Assembly (NCBI GenBank): GCA_028023455.1
Contig: JAQFVV010000186.1
Location: 2,322,700 to 2,386,699 of the forward strand
Origin: Epiperipatus broadwayi
Lineage: Eukaryota > Onychophora > Udeonychophora > Euonychophora > Peripatidae
DNA: 64,000 nt
Direction: 5' to 3'
The notes under the pieces are model-generated. The model did not search any database, was not told where the DNA came from, and saw only the letters and a program-made list of their open reading frames with translations. Shown in pieces: positions 1-12,372 of the stretch (positions are counted from its first letter, which is position 1; each line of letters opens with the position of its first letter). The position numbers and the translations under genes were made by a program.

Positions 1-13
1 TTTTGAGGAATAA

Positions 14-110
14 AAAGAAATTATCAACGACAATGCAATTTAAACTTAGTTAATGATAAATTAGAAATTATGAACAAACAATAAAGTAATAATTATGTCG
101 GATGTTGAAA
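14..110 (+). repeat. Left arm of a long-range inverted repeat
   Basis: This 97-base segment is repeated in reverse complement at 8324-8420 with four mismatches, all in the outer 25 bases; the inner 70 or so bases are identical. Flanking sequence differs on both sides. Such identity contrasts with the heavy decay of everything between the arms. Either these are the terminal inverted repeats of an 8.4-kb element or two independent recent copies of a short repeat in opposite orientation. Confidence 0.75.
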
Positions 111-202
111 AAATAGACCATTATTTCAATATATATATATATATAAAACAAACTACATGCAAACTTCTTTATAAATCTTGATTTATTATATGAACATTAT
201 AA

Positions 203-322
203 AGATCACATGATCACCATCTCTTATACTAGCATATCCATTGATTACTCTGGTTGGCACAGGATGGCACTACTGTATGGAGAGTTTTGCCTTGTTTAAC
301 ATTATAAAGTACAAAAAATTAC
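203..322 (-). repeat. R1 palindromic repeat, terminal fragment
   Basis: It carries the R1 terminal text (ACTGTATGGAGAGTTTTGCC near 295) preceded by the R1 stretch CATCACATGATCACCAT-like. It corresponds to the right end of the copies at 50019-50135 and 50469-50580. Only the end of the element is present. A TTAA lies just past the terminal motif in the text TTGTTTAACATT. Confidence 0.7.
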
Positions 323-540
323 TCCAACATTTGGGCCATATTTTTTTATAGTCTTTATCAAGGAACAACTAAAAAATATGTGAATAAAACAATAAATATA
401 AATACAAATATTCCACAATAATCCAATACATATAACAAACTTACCTTAAAACTCTTCTAATAAATAATCTTAAATTTCCATTACATTCGTTTCTTAAATA
501 CCTTTCTTAAAAATAATCTCCTATAATTATTTAATATATA

Positions 541-966
541 GGGTATATGAGCACAGACTTTCACACCACTCCCCACACTATCTCATAACATTGATACACT
601 TGAACACATATATGTTGAAAAGATAAATAATCACCAATACATGTATTTCATGCTAAACCAGCAATCCTCAGTTGGTCCAGATTACCATCTCTACACATAT
701 ATGCTATAAGTGCTCAGATATATATTAAGATAGCCAATACTCATACTTTAATGGACATGCTTCAATCTACTCCACACTCCAACTCTTCAACCATCCATCC
801 AATTGAAAGGCCACCCTGAGGCCGAGGTTCTTATCACACCCATGTTGACCTAAGGTCAATATGACCCATAATCCATTTAATACATATACAAGGGATGGGC
901 AGACATCTCTACTATGAGATAGTGTGGACAGTGGTGGGTCATGTGAAAGTCTGTGCTCATATACCC
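541..966. mobile_element. MITE with about 50-base terminal inverted repeats and TA target duplication
   Basis: The left end (541-586, starting GGGTATATGAGCACAGACTT) is repeated in reverse complement at 914-966 with a few differences. The element is bounded by TA at 539-540 and 967-968. A TA duplication with short TIRs and a 426-base non-coding interior is what is known of Tc1/mariner-type MITEs. The short open frame within it on the minus strand is not a plausible protein. A diverged relative lies at 52235-52560. Confidence 0.85.
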
Positions 967-2559
967 TAAATATTACATATATAGACACAGGCATATAATA
1001 AGCCTGTGTTTCAGTTATTATAATTATTTAATTAAATCAACCTTTTTTTCACTTAACAAGCTATTCATTACAAGTTTCATTTCATTAATATAAATTCCTT
1101 CTGATCAAAGCTTGTGATGGAGTTTGATCATCATAATCACCATACAATACCTTCTCCTTTGATGTTAAGAAATGTGTGCTAACCATTATTTCCACAGTCC
1201 TCACCTTCAATACAAAATTATTCCATTTTTTATGATTCCCCTAATTCATTCACCTAGGAATATCTTGAGTCATCCTCATTTGAAGCAAATTCCAGAAACT
1301 TATTGTAGAAAATTTATCAGTTTGTATCCCAATCTATCACTCAACCATTACTTAACAAAAATAATAACTATCCCAATGGTACGCAATTTGTCAGGACTCA
1401 AATGATCATTATTGCAGTAAAGCCTTATGTGCCTCCACATCCTCATAAAACAGATTCAATTCCCGCTCATAGATAATTTGAACCATACAGGTTCATTTAG
1501 CATCAAACAAGGTTAATGATCACTAACCCTACACCAAGTCAACCTTCTCTGTGATGGATGCATACTGAGGATTTAATCAAAAATGAAACCTCGTATTACA
1601 TTATGTGGGTAATTAAGCTTACTCATTATAATGGGTATAAATTTTTCAAAAGTAGCATAGAACATCCAGATGATAAAATGTCGACCAACTCTAAGCTCTT
1701 CATTTATTTCCTATTTTAAAAAAATCCACAGCTGCTACTTAAATTTCCAGCTTATATTTAGTAATGATTAACAGCAATTTAATTTATCACCATATGTTTT
1801 AATTGGTGATAATTTACAATATGTTTATAAATAGCTAGATGCATCATTTACTGTTTTTTACAAAATATCCCAAGATTTATGTGTTTATGACACACAATCA
1901 CTTGATTCAACTGGATCTTCTCACGGTTTTATTATTAGTTGAGCCAAAATAAAATATTTATTATTTTTATTAACTTTTTGATTGAAACATAAAAAAAAAT
2001 ATTTTCTTTCTTAAATTATTTTAAATAAATAGGTCACCTCAAATTTATTTGTTGTCTCATTTTCTAAACAATATAATTTTATTTATATTAAAACAGTTTC
2101 ACATTCTGGGTCCATAATGAGAATTAATCTTCCTTATTCACACATATATCAAACCTTCCCTCCAGGTATTTTTTTATTAATAGAAATGTCATCATTTGGG
2201 ATGACAAGAAATTTTCTTTATCCATTGCATGGCCACTATTCCCATTCTTCCATTTAAATGAATATTTAATGTGTTTTTTCTTGTAACTTTACTGTGTGAC
2301 ATTTTTGACTATCATTCTCAATTCCATCATTTCTAAAACTATTGTTTTATGAATTCCCCTTACCTTTTCATATTTTATCTCCTGTATTTATTTATATCTT
2401 TGTAAGTCACATTTGTCTACTTTTAATAATTTAACACTTTTTAATTTTATAAATGGTTCTTCTGTATTGTGAACCTTATTTTTCTGTGGTAACTTACCCA
2501 CATTTTACAATTTAATACTTTGTTACACATTTATAAGCATTTTCTTATTCCATTGTACC
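967..2559. other. AT-rich non-coding sequence
   Basis: I see no gene here. Only a short stretch (about 1101-1140, containing AAGCTTGTGATGGAGTTTGA) is recognisably repeated, at 10216-10255. The open frames are short, low-complexity and without codon structure. Confidence 0.6.
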
Positions 2560-3143
2560 TTTTCAACATTCAGATGATCTACCTCTAAGCTTGACTGCTT
2601 TTCAATACTTAGGACTTCTACATTTATTTTTTGTTGCTTTCTAACAACTTTCTCAGCTTTTATGTCTAAGCCTTGTCAATTTTCTTCCATATTTTTCAAT
2701 TTTGTCTAAACTTTCTTGCTTTTTTTTGACATTTTCCACTTTAATATTTAAGCTTTGTTACTTTCCATTGACATCTTCAGACTTTATTCATATAGTTTGA
2801 AATGTTTTCCTGTTCTGTTCAAACTCATTGAAATGTCTATTCATGCTTTAAATCATTGTATCTATCTTTTGTTCCATATTTTGTAGTATCTCCTTCATAT
2901 CAATTATATCTTATTTAATATTGTGCTGCACATTTTTAATCAATGCACACATTTTCATATTAAATGTGCTTGGTATTTAATTTGCTGCCTGTTTCTCTGT
3001 CTAATCTAGTTCTTGACATTTTACCTCGGTGACATTGGCTGTACAGACTCTTGTATCGCTACTTGCTCTACCTTGGTATTATCATAATTTTGAAAACAAC
3101 TTTCATCTTCCTCCATTATTTTTGACTGAGTTCTTGTTATCAT
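2560..3143 (-). pseudogene. Gag-like relic starting MITRTQSK
   Basis: Read on the minus strand from the ATG at 3143-3141, a 40-codon frame begins MITRTQSKIMEEDES and ends at a stop at 3021-3023. Beyond it the same strand continues as broken text rich in K, E, Q and L with many stops, down to about 2560, as expected of a decayed coiled coil. The opening resembles the MITRSQSK start at 6052, and openings of this kind occur in gag proteins of insect LTR retrotransposons. The gag assignment is inference; no zinc knuckle or protease is visible. It could also be another coiled-coil protein with the same N-terminus. Confidence 0.45.
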
Positions 3144-3439
3144 TTGATATATCCAAAATGTAACTATTTTCTCTTAGCTCTATTATCCGTTTATAACCTG
3201 ATTCGTCTTTATTTAATAATGAAGTTCTAAAATTTACTTCCTATCTTTTGAATTTATTAACTATTATGGCCCACTTTTATTTCTCCAATATCCTTTATTA
3301 CTATTTTACATCTTGTATTATTAAACTAATACACCAGACCCTCCATTCTGTCTCACTATGCCACTATATCACCAATCATTTTCAAATATTAGATGTTGAA
3401 CATGATTCAAATTTGAATAATACTAACAGGAAAATAGTT

Positions 3440-4900
3440 GATACTTTTAAAAACTGCAACAATGATAGTTGATAGAAAAAAGTAGCAATTGACCAATAAA
3501 TTTTTTACCAAGACTACAGAATTTATTAAGAAAAAAAGGAATGTGAAGATATATAAAAATGATGCATTAAGGATTGAATATCTCAAATTTTGTAAAATGG
3601 TACGGAAAAGAGTTGAAAATGATATAAAAAAAATATAATTGTGAACTAGCAAGAAAAACTGTAGAAGAGAATAAATGTCTGAAGAGTGTAAAACATTTTG
3701 ATAATGATAGGAAACTTATATCATCTGCAATAAGAAAAAAAGATGAAAGTATTATTAAAAAGAGAGATAACATCAAGAAATGGGTAGAAGAGTTCAATCA
3801 AGAATTATAAAGTAATAAAGATCATGTATCTCCCACATCTCTTATATCTTCTGAATTGCTAGGATTTTAAAAGAAGAAGTGAGACATGCAATTAAATTTA
3901 TGAAGGGAAAAAGCTTCAGGTAATGATGGAATTATATCCCCTATATTAAAAGCAGGTGAAGAAATATGAAATATAATATTGTATGGAGAGTTTAGCCTCT
4001 ATATACCAAATGTCTAAATAATAAAGATGTACCAGATGATTGGAAGAATGCGTATTAATGTTTAAAAAAGGAGATAAAGAAGAAATTACAGACCTATCAG
4101 TTTTATACAAAATTTTTACCATGATAATTACAACTCGTCAAGAGAGAACATTGGATTTCAACCAACCTAAAGAATAAGTTAAATTTAAAAGTGGTTTTAG
4201 TACAGATATCATATATAAGTGTTGAGAGAAGTTATAGAAAGACCAATGAATATGAATTGCCATTATGCTTTGGATTTGTAGATTATGAAATGGGCATTTG
4301 ATTCTATAAATATTTCTTCAGTGATTAAAGCATTGGATCATCGAGGTATAGATTCAAGGTATTGTCATATTCTGAAAAATATTTATAAAAATACATCAGC
4401 AACAATGAGATTACATAATGACAATAGGAAGGTTAATATTGAGAATGGTGTACAATAGGGTAACTCCATATCTCCAAAACTTTTTACAGCAGTGCTGCAA
4501 GAAGTATTTTGTGGATTAAAATGGGAAGCTAAAGGAGTAAAAGTAAATGGAAATTATTTAAGTCATTTAGATTTTTTTTTTCCATGTGTCATAGCATTGG
4601 CCGGGACGCGAACCCACAACCGTCTGCAACCAACTACTTGCTTGCATGGCAGCTGCGATACCTCCCGGCTAACAACGCAAGTCATTTAGATTTTGCATAT
4701 AAAGTAGTTGTTTTTGCAAATAATGCTTCAGAGCTTCAAGAAATGTTGCAAGAGTTATCAGATGAAAGTTAGAAAATAGGATTAAAGATAAACATTAAAA
4801 AGACAAGCAATGTTCAATGAATTTTTTCAAAAGATAAAAATAAAGATAGATTATGAGGAGTTAGAAACTTACAAATTTTAATAAAGAGTAAAATTTATTT
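3440..4900 (+). pseudogene. RTE-type LINE reverse transcriptase relic
   Basis: A decayed copy of an RTE-clade polyprotein that once primed reverse transcription of its own RNA in the nucleus. In changing frames one reads the linker with KRDNIKKWVEEFNQEL near 3760, GKKASGNDGI near 3905, the VPDDWKN block near 4029, the palm segment with DHRGIDSRYCHILKNIYKNT near 4340, then GNSISPKLFTAVLQEVF near 4460 and GLKINIKKTSNVQ near 4780. The spacing of the catalytic palm motifs follows RTE elements, but the FADD position reads FAYKVVVF, so the catalytic aspartates are lost, and stops are frequent. The endonuclease domain is absent. The frame is interrupted by a SINE (4576-4678). Related relics lie in both duplicated units further right. 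Confidence 0.85.
4576..4678 (-). mobile_element. tRNA-derived SINE with 16-base target duplication
   Basis: About 103 bases are inserted in the RTE relic between direct repeats AAGTCATTTAGATTTT at 4560-4575 and 4679-4694. Read on the minus strand the insert has a tRNA-like head with a B-box-like GGTTCGCGTCC and an A-box-like TAGCCGGGAGG, then ends GCTATGACACATGG followed by an A run. A second copy with the same tail lies at 47277-47372. Variable-length target duplications and an A tail fit LINE-mediated retroposition. Removing the insert rejoins the reverse-transcriptase text. Confidence 0.85.
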
Positions 4901-5112
4901 TATATCAGTAATGATCTTATTTTCCATATCTTAACAAATAAGTTTACTTAGTTTCATTTTTAGTATAGTGTTTTATTGAACTGTTTAATTTACTCATTTG
5001 CTGTAAATGAATAATCCATCTGAAATATTATACTGTTTATGTAATATAAGTTTACATAAAAAATAATATAAGTAAAAAAAAAATTATTATTCCAATTGGG
5101 ATAATCCATTTT

Positions 5113-6052
5113 TTATGTCCTTTGTTGTAATCCTTTTTGGTCCATTTTTATTATAAGTTTATTAATACTAAATAAAGATAAATGGACCTTCATAGGTATT
5201 ACATAATTTAATCCTTCTTGTATAATGATTTGTGGTATCATTTTTACCATTATAATCATATACGTTTTGTTTTGATGGTAAATAAAATTATAAAAATGTA
5301 ACTTTAAATACCTATCCAAATTATTTACCATCATGTCTACCTCATCACATTCATTCCTGATGTCTTTAACATATGAAGTACTTATCTGTGTGTTAAATAT
5401 CTGATCATTAATATTGGCTTGCCAGATAACAGTTGAAGTTTGATCTTCCATCACAAATAATGTCCGACATGAAAAAATAGATTCTTCATATGAGTCAACT
5501 ATTTGATCTGACTCTTAAAGAAAAATCTGTAAGGTTAACTTCTGTATTTTTCTTATCTATGACAATTAAGGTCTGTGATATATGATCTTTAAAATCTATT
5601 TTTACACTATCTATTTTTTTTATAGTTCATTTACTATATCTTTTTTTCAACTTTTGTTGATCAGCTTTCATATCCATTTTAATATTTTCCATCTTTGTAT
5701 CTATATTTGTAAACATGTTATTCATCATTTTATTCATATTTTCAAACATATTATCCATCATTTTATTTATATTTGTACTCAAATATTCCATTATTTGTTG
5801 CATCATTAACATAATTTGGTTTAATGATGGATTATTATCATTTACTTTCTTTTCTCTAGGCTGATCTAGAGTCTTCATAGTTTCTGGTATGTGGACATTT
5901 AATACTGAAGTCCCCCCAGATATACCTATATCTACTTCCTCAGATATAGTATTTATAGTAATATCTGCTATATCTTGATTAAGTACTTCACTCTGCATAT
6001 CTAAATTATTATTTTTAATATAAAATAATTTAGATTGACTTCTTGTAATCAT
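5113..6052 (-). pseudogene. Gag-like relic starting MITRSQSK
   Basis: A 141-residue frame (5627-6052) starts MITRSQSKLFYIKNNN, has an acidic middle, and from about residue 75 becomes a methionine- and asparagine-rich helical region (LSTNINKMMDNMFENMNKMM) typical of a coiled coil. It ends at 5627; coding-like text resumes after frame changes and a second frame of 113 residues spans 5113-5454. No CCHC knuckle, protease or polymerase follows. The N-terminus and layout resemble gag of insect Ty3-like elements, and a sister relic starts at 3143. The assignment is inference; the protein is certainly disrupted. Confidence 0.5.
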
Positions 6053-8323
6053 AAATTTATATTTAGCTTAATTATAACTTTTATTTACTTTATTAAATAA
6101 GAGATTAATATATCATAGGATTTTATACTATGTCTTTTTCTTTAATGTAATCTTAACTTTTCCTACTTTTTGTATGTTATAACTTTAATGCCTACTTTTA
6201 AAATTATATTTTTAAGCAACTGACTCCTCTATTTAAATTTTAATTATTAAATTTCAAAGTCTTTATTCAATTTTTGATTCATCATTTTACGATTTTACAT
6301 TATTATTCTAATATCCTTTGATAATTGAGATTTATCATTACTATAATCCATAAAATTTATAAAAAAATTTTTTTTATAAACATAGTTAATGGTAAATTAA
6401 GGTTTTATGCCCCAAAGTTTTGTATCATATGTAATGGTATTGAATCTATGATTCAATCCTCCACAATTGCTATGGAATCTATGATTCATGCCCAATGATT
6501 GGCTGCACCATATGTAATGGTATGGTTTCCCTAAGGAATGTCAAGGCAGTCTTATCTCTCTATAATCAGATTGTGGGCCTTCAAATAGGATGCTGTGAAT
6601 AAAATGATCTAATTTAATCCAAAATTGAACCTACTTCAATTTTAATAACTTAATATTAGATATCTAATATAGATACAATTTATAATAAATCACCCCCCTT
6701 CACCTTTATTAATTTTCCTATTATGCTCAGAGTTTAAACTCAGGGAGAAGTTGTGGTTAATTCTCTTTAGGGGTTTCCATAAATGCTAAAGCAATGATTA
6801 TATTTTTTATAATCTCAATATATTTTAATTCAGTGATTAGGATATTAAATAATATAATATATGTACATGGGTATATGGGTTTGAATATAATTTGATTTCG
6901 TAAAATGAATAAATAAATTAGAAACTTCTTTAATTTAAAATAAACATTAACAAATATTTATTTTAAAAAATAAAGATTCAACTTATCTAATATAACAAAA
7001 ATAAATATAAAGGTTTATTTCATGTTTCTACTATTTTAAAAGTTTAAATATAAAATAACTTTCTATATTTACTTAGTAGATATGTATTTTATAACATGAA
7101 AAGATTTTAATAATATATAATATAATAAATGAATGTTTATAATTTATGAAAACAAATTATAAAATATATTAAAATAACTAATATGAATATAATAAACATA
7201 CAAATAAATAATAGTATTACATTATCCCATGTATATGATTGAATTATATCTTCTTGAGACTATTCCTACATAAAGTCATCGTTAATGAATATAAATTCTT
7301 CGTACAGAATATTAATCATTCACACAATTAAGGACAAATAAACATTAGTAATTTAATTTAATTAGTAATAACAATGTTCTGCAAGTGTCAAATCAATAAA
7401 TATAATATGAGAATAATAAACTCTTAGCTTCATATTAATTTTACTTGAACCTTAATTTAAAAACCTTGTGTCAAGTCACTTTGATTTGAAGACCTAGACT
7501 TTAATAAATATAATAAAAAACAGATATTTAAGTTCGTGATCTTCTGTTCATCTTCATTTAGTCTCTTATAAGTGAGTTATTCCAAATGTAAAAGCATATT
7601 AATAACGAAGGAAATAAAATTAAATGTTTTAATTTGAAAGTTCATGAAGACGATGTAAAATAATGAAAAGTTCATATTACTGTCCTATTCATTTATATGT
7701 TGAAGAAGCAATGTTCATTCAGGATAAAGTTCTTTATTCCTCAGATAGCAATTATTGTAAAGATATCCAGGCATTCGGTTATTCCTAACCATTCTTCTTA
7801 TATAATGTTGCCATCTTCTGTAAACGATTTTATTAGCAATTGGAGTTTCAAAAAAATTATGGAGATGAAATTCATATAATTTCTAGACATTTAAGCAGGA
7901 TAAGCAGTTACATTTATCTTCGGTCGAACAATAGCATTATATATTCTATGACAACTGGAATTTACTGACCAAGCATTTCTTTATAGATTTAATCTTCTAA
8001 AACAAATATTAGTTTTAATCTATAAATGATTTCTGGAAAAGTTTATATACTTCAGAATTCCAATTTAGAACTATCTTTTTAAGCTTTCAGATAATAAAAA
8101 ATATAATTTCATTTTAATTACAAATTATATTAATTCGTTGATTAGTCATGCACCATATTGAATTTTAAAAAAGAACTGACCTGAGACACAATTTTCACAT
8201 TAACTTCAGTTTTAATTATGTTAGAGCAAAAAAATTTACACTAATAAAAATTTAAAAAACTAGGAAAGCAATAAGTCTGAGACAAATAGTGATAACCATT
8301 TAAAAAATAAGAGAAAAAAGAAA
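6053..8323. other. AT-rich non-coding sequence
   Basis: No gene is visible. The stretch 6400-6560 has a twice-repeated text around TATGTAATGGTAT and the near-palindrome TGAATCTATGATTCA. A minus-strand purine run (GGTGAAGGGGGGTGA near 6690-6705) resembles a polypurine tract next to an LTR start, but no matching LTR was found. Confidence 0.45.
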
Positions 8324-8420
8324 TTTCAACATCCGACATAATTATTACTTTATTGTTTGTTCATAATTTCTAATTTATCATTAACTAAGTTTAAATTACA
8401 TCTTCATTGATAATTTCTTT
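8324..8420 (-). repeat. Right arm of the long-range inverted repeat
   Basis: This is the reverse complement of 14-110, about 96% identical over 97 bases, with unrelated sequence outside and inside. See the left arm for interpretation. Confidence 0.75.
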
Positions 8421-8675
8421 GTATTTATCACAAAATTATCTTTCAAACCATATATAATACTTCTTACCCAAGATAATCCATAGCTTTGGAATCTCCAAAA
8501 GTATTCTTCATTTTTGTCTTGTACCCCAAAAGTTGACAAATCTCAAAGGCATCTATAAGAAAAAGATTCATCCTAATAAAAGATACAAAACAGATCATTT
8601 CCAGAAGGTGGATATGCATTTGTTATCATAGCAATTAGTTTGTCTATCTAAAACTAGAAATTGTAGGCTATTGAC

Positions 8676-8736
8676 TATATCACTGATAAAATGAGTTTCA
8701 TCTCATTTTATATTTTTTGTGTACATCAGTGATATA
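8676..8736. repeat. Nested perfect hairpin
   Basis: The outer stem TATATCACTGA (8676-8686) pairs with TCAGTGATATA (8726-8736), and the inner stem ATAAAATGAG (8686-8695) with CTCATTTTAT (8702-8711). Both are perfect. No gene lies nearby, so no function is assigned. Confidence 0.7.
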
Positions 8737-9176
8737 ATTTAGCTCATTTTCTAGCTGTAGACTTGAAAATAATGTGATGCAAGATGTGGCAAAACTACTG
8801 ACTCCACAGCATGAGTATCAAGGCATAGGCAAGAATCAGACTTTTATTCTTTGCCTGCATGCAATTCCATGTGGTATATGCATAACCATTGTGGCTACCA
8901 CTATACACATACCATTTGAAATCTCTCTTTATTGGTTTTAAGTGTTTATATTTTCACATAGTACTATGCCCAGTAAATTTTGTGAATGCTTTACCAACTG
9001 CAACCTTTCTGTACATTAGATTATCAGTTTTTAAAATTTACATTGCACTGCTCTATATATGTAAATCATTACTTGTTATACAAACACAATGCAAAAACAA
9101 ACACAACACGCTAATACAAATATAAACATATATCTTTTGAGAATCATTATGTCTATACCCAAAATTACACTACAAA

Positions 9177-9598
9177 AACAACTTTTGTTATATTTGAATT
9201 TATATACTGTACAATAAAGTGCATAAATGATTTAATATTATATAATTTATATAGTGCACCCACTCCAATATAAACACAAACAAATTAATATATCATTTAC
9301 CAAATAATTTAAAAAAAATTTAAATATTAAAAATTCAAATTAATAACTTAATAATATTCTGCAGAACAACTTTTGTTATATTTGAATTTGTATACTGTAT
9401 ATTTACAATTAGGCCCCTGGTATGTGAAGAGTGCCTGCATTTCAAATATTTGTATAATAAAGAGCATAAATGATTCAATATTATATAATTTACATAGTAC
9501 ACACACACCAATACAAACGAATTAATATACTATTTATCAAATAATTTTTAAAAATTTAAAGTTTTAAAAATTAAAATTAATAACTTACAATATTCCGT
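9177..9598 (+). repeat. Imperfect two-copy direct repeat
   Basis: The first copy (9177-9364, starting AACAACTTTTGTTATATTTG) is repeated at 9365-9598 in the same order. The second copy has an extra segment of about 60 bases containing AGGCCCCTGGTATGTGAAGA. The rest of 8737-11081 is AT-rich and I see no gene in it. Confidence 0.75.
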
Positions 9599-11081
9599 GA
9601 TAACATTTATGTTATAATGAAGGTCTTCATATCCAAATTATCAGCATATTTTCAATCCATTATATTAGAGTTATATGGCTGATAAAGATTTTCTGCCTTT
9701 ATTGCCTCGTGTATTTTAGTAAATTGATCAGAAAATAAAAAAAATAAATTCATCTAGTTTTAAAAATAATTGTAAAAAATTCAAATTTTATCCGTTATCA
9801 ATGTAAGATATATCATTCGAAAGCTGATAGGAAGGAGCATCAAATGCTGGGATTTCTGTTGATGTCATGCTCATAGTTTTTGCATAATTTAAAAAAGAAA
9901 ACAAAATTTCAACCAATCAGCTGAAGCAAACGGTTGATCTTCTCCAATCATTCAAGCAGTTAATTAATAGAGAATAACTTATTTATTCTTCGATTTGGCT
10001 AATATTAAAGTTTGTTTCTTAATAAAACTTTTCTTTAATAAATAAACTGTTCAATTTGTTAATCTATCTTTTTATGTATTCTATATTTGAACACACTATA
10101 TTGTACCATCTATATGAATAAAATATAAATGTATGCTACCCACAAATATATCCTTTTGTTTTTAAATTACATTTTATTATTCAACTAACACTTGAATTAA
10201 CATCTACAGTTCTAGTTGACCAAAGCTTGTGACGGAGTGTAATCATCACCATCACAGTATATTCATGTAACCTACAGATATCCCAAGACTTTTTTTATGA
10301 TTTTAAGCTATTTAAAAAGTGAAACATTTTAAATAAATGAAGTTATTTAAAGTTCATCTTCTTTGTGATATACAATTCTTATATATTTAGTATTTTTATT
10401 CATCCATGATAATCTTAGTCATATTCTCTTGTTGATCCATTTACCATATGAAACCTTTTCAAATGTGTGAATTTCCTATGCCATATGTAACAAGCAGTGA
10501 ATTAAATAAATAAATTAAATTCTAAACTAATAAATAGTCAAACTATAGCTATTAGAACAAAAAAAAATGCAAGGATTGCCAAATCTATATAAATCAGGTT
10601 AGCAAAGTTATGATCCAGCTATTAATCTAAATTAATTACTAAATTGATTTTGGTTACAAAAATAAATAATGTAAATCTATAAAAATTGATCCATAAAAGA
10701 TGTTCGTGTAGTATCCAACCAAATCAGAGAGGAAAATGTATTATAGTTGCTTCACCAAAGTCATTTTGCTAAGTTTGAAGAAAATCTTTCACTCAAATGT
10801 AGTCTGGCAAAAATATGCTCTCTTGTTTCAATGTTTAAAATAGCATCATTTTGTTCAAAAATAGTATGCTAGGTTCCATGTAATAATCCAGTATAAATTT
10901 CGGCAGCTGGAAATTGTTCCTCTACTCTATTTATTCATTATAATGATGTTCCTTGCAGCTTGATGAGTGGTTACAACATTGATATACTACAAAAATGGTT
11001 TTGACAGAATGAAATCATTCAAAAGACTTTTTTCCAACTGCAGTGACTCTTCATAAACTGAAGGAAGATAAATTGCAGCTC

Positions 11082-12372
11082 TCAAGGTAATGAAACAGCA
11101 ATCATTAAAACTTCTTGATGAGCAAAATGATCATTTTCATGATTTTCCCAATCACTTTCAACAATTGCTTTGTAATCACACAACCGACAAATAAATTGTT
11201 GACTAATAATTAAAGATTTATCTGTTGTATATTTTGAGTTATTAAAAAAAAGCCTTTTATTTTCTTCATTTGCATGTGTATTTTCATGAATTTTAAAACA
11301 ACTTTGAGAAAAAGTTTTAAATGTGCAGAAACTGCAAAACAACTGTCCTAATGTGTGTGCTCTTTTATGAGTTTTAAACTGATTTAAATCACAACTACTG
11401 AATTTACACAATGTGCAATGAAAAGAATTTTCCTCAATATGTTTTCTTTCATGTCTTCTCAAAGTACTTTTACAATATGTTTTAAATTCACATAGAGTGC
11501 AATGAAAAAGTATTTGTTTTACATGCATTCTTTCATGCCTTGTTAAATAACTTCTATTAGAGGTATTGAATTCACACACCATACACTGCAAAGCTTTTGT
11601 ATGTACTTTTTCATGGTTTTTTAAGTGCTGTTTTAGTGATGCCTTAAATTCACATGAACTACATTGAAAAGGCATCTCTTTTGTATGTGCTCCTTCATGC
11701 ATTTTTATATTCTTCTTAGAAGCAGATTTAAACTCACAAAATGTACATTGAAAAGAATTTGCTCCTGCATGTTTGCTTTCATGTCCTCTTAAACGGTATT
11801 TATTTGCTGTTTTAAATTCACATGAATGACACTGAAAGGGTTTTTCTCCTGAATGTCTTCTTTCATGATCAATTAGCCGAAATTTGCTTGCAGTCTTGAA
11901 TTCACATGAACAACATAGAAAAGGTTTCTCCCCTGTATGTGTTCTTTCATGCATTTTCATTTCTCCTTTGGTAACAGTTTTGAAGTCACAAAAATTGCAT
12001 TGAAAAGGTTTTTCTCTAGTATGTTTTTTTCCATGTTCTCTTAAACAATATTTACTTGCTGTCTTAAATTTACATGAAATACAATGAAATGTTTTTTCTC
12101 CTGTATGTATTTCTTCATGTCTGTTTAATCTAAATTTACTTGCAGTCTTAAATTCACATAAACTGCATTGAAAAGGTTTCTCTCCTGTATGTATTCTTGC
12201 ATGCATTTTTAAATTACTCTTGTTAGCACTTTTGAAATTACACAATGTGCAGTGGAAAAGATTTTCTCCTGTGTGTTTTCTTTCATGTTCTCTTAATCGA
12301 ATTTTCCTTGCAGCTTTAAATTCACATAAACTACATTGAAACGGTTTCTCCCCTGTATGTGTTCCCCTTTAG
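11082..12372 (-). CDS. C2H2 zinc-finger array protein, C-terminal open frame (partial)
   Basis: An uninterrupted minus-strand frame of about 430 codons carries about fourteen C2H2 fingers of the form C-X2-C-X12-H-X3-H, most with CEFKT-type cores and TGEKPF linkers, and ends in a lone CRLCDYK finger and a stop at 11082. Such arrays bind DNA in the nucleus. Linkers are canonical toward the N-terminal side and degrade toward the C-terminus (KQILFHC, LGQLFC). No initiator fits: the frame runs back to a stop at about 12375, where a deletion breaks the array. An AATAAA reads on the minus strand at 10930-10935, about 150 bases past the stop. It may be the last exon of a gene or the best-preserved part of a pseudogene; the broken upstream fingers favour the latter. 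Confidence 0.65.

Noticed and set aside
3974-3995. R1-like terminal text (TGTATGGAGAGTTTAGCC) in the RTE relic as an excision footprint
   Set aside because: Only about 20 bases match and no flanking duplication is visible; chance or RTE sequence explains it.
5582-5809. Plus-strand frame of 75 codons rich in I, H and F
   Set aside because: It is the antisense of the methionine/asparagine-rich helical region of the minus-strand gag-like frame.
6685-6710. Polypurine tract and LTR border
   Set aside because: A purine run exists on the minus strand but no paired LTR or adjacent pol sequence could be found.
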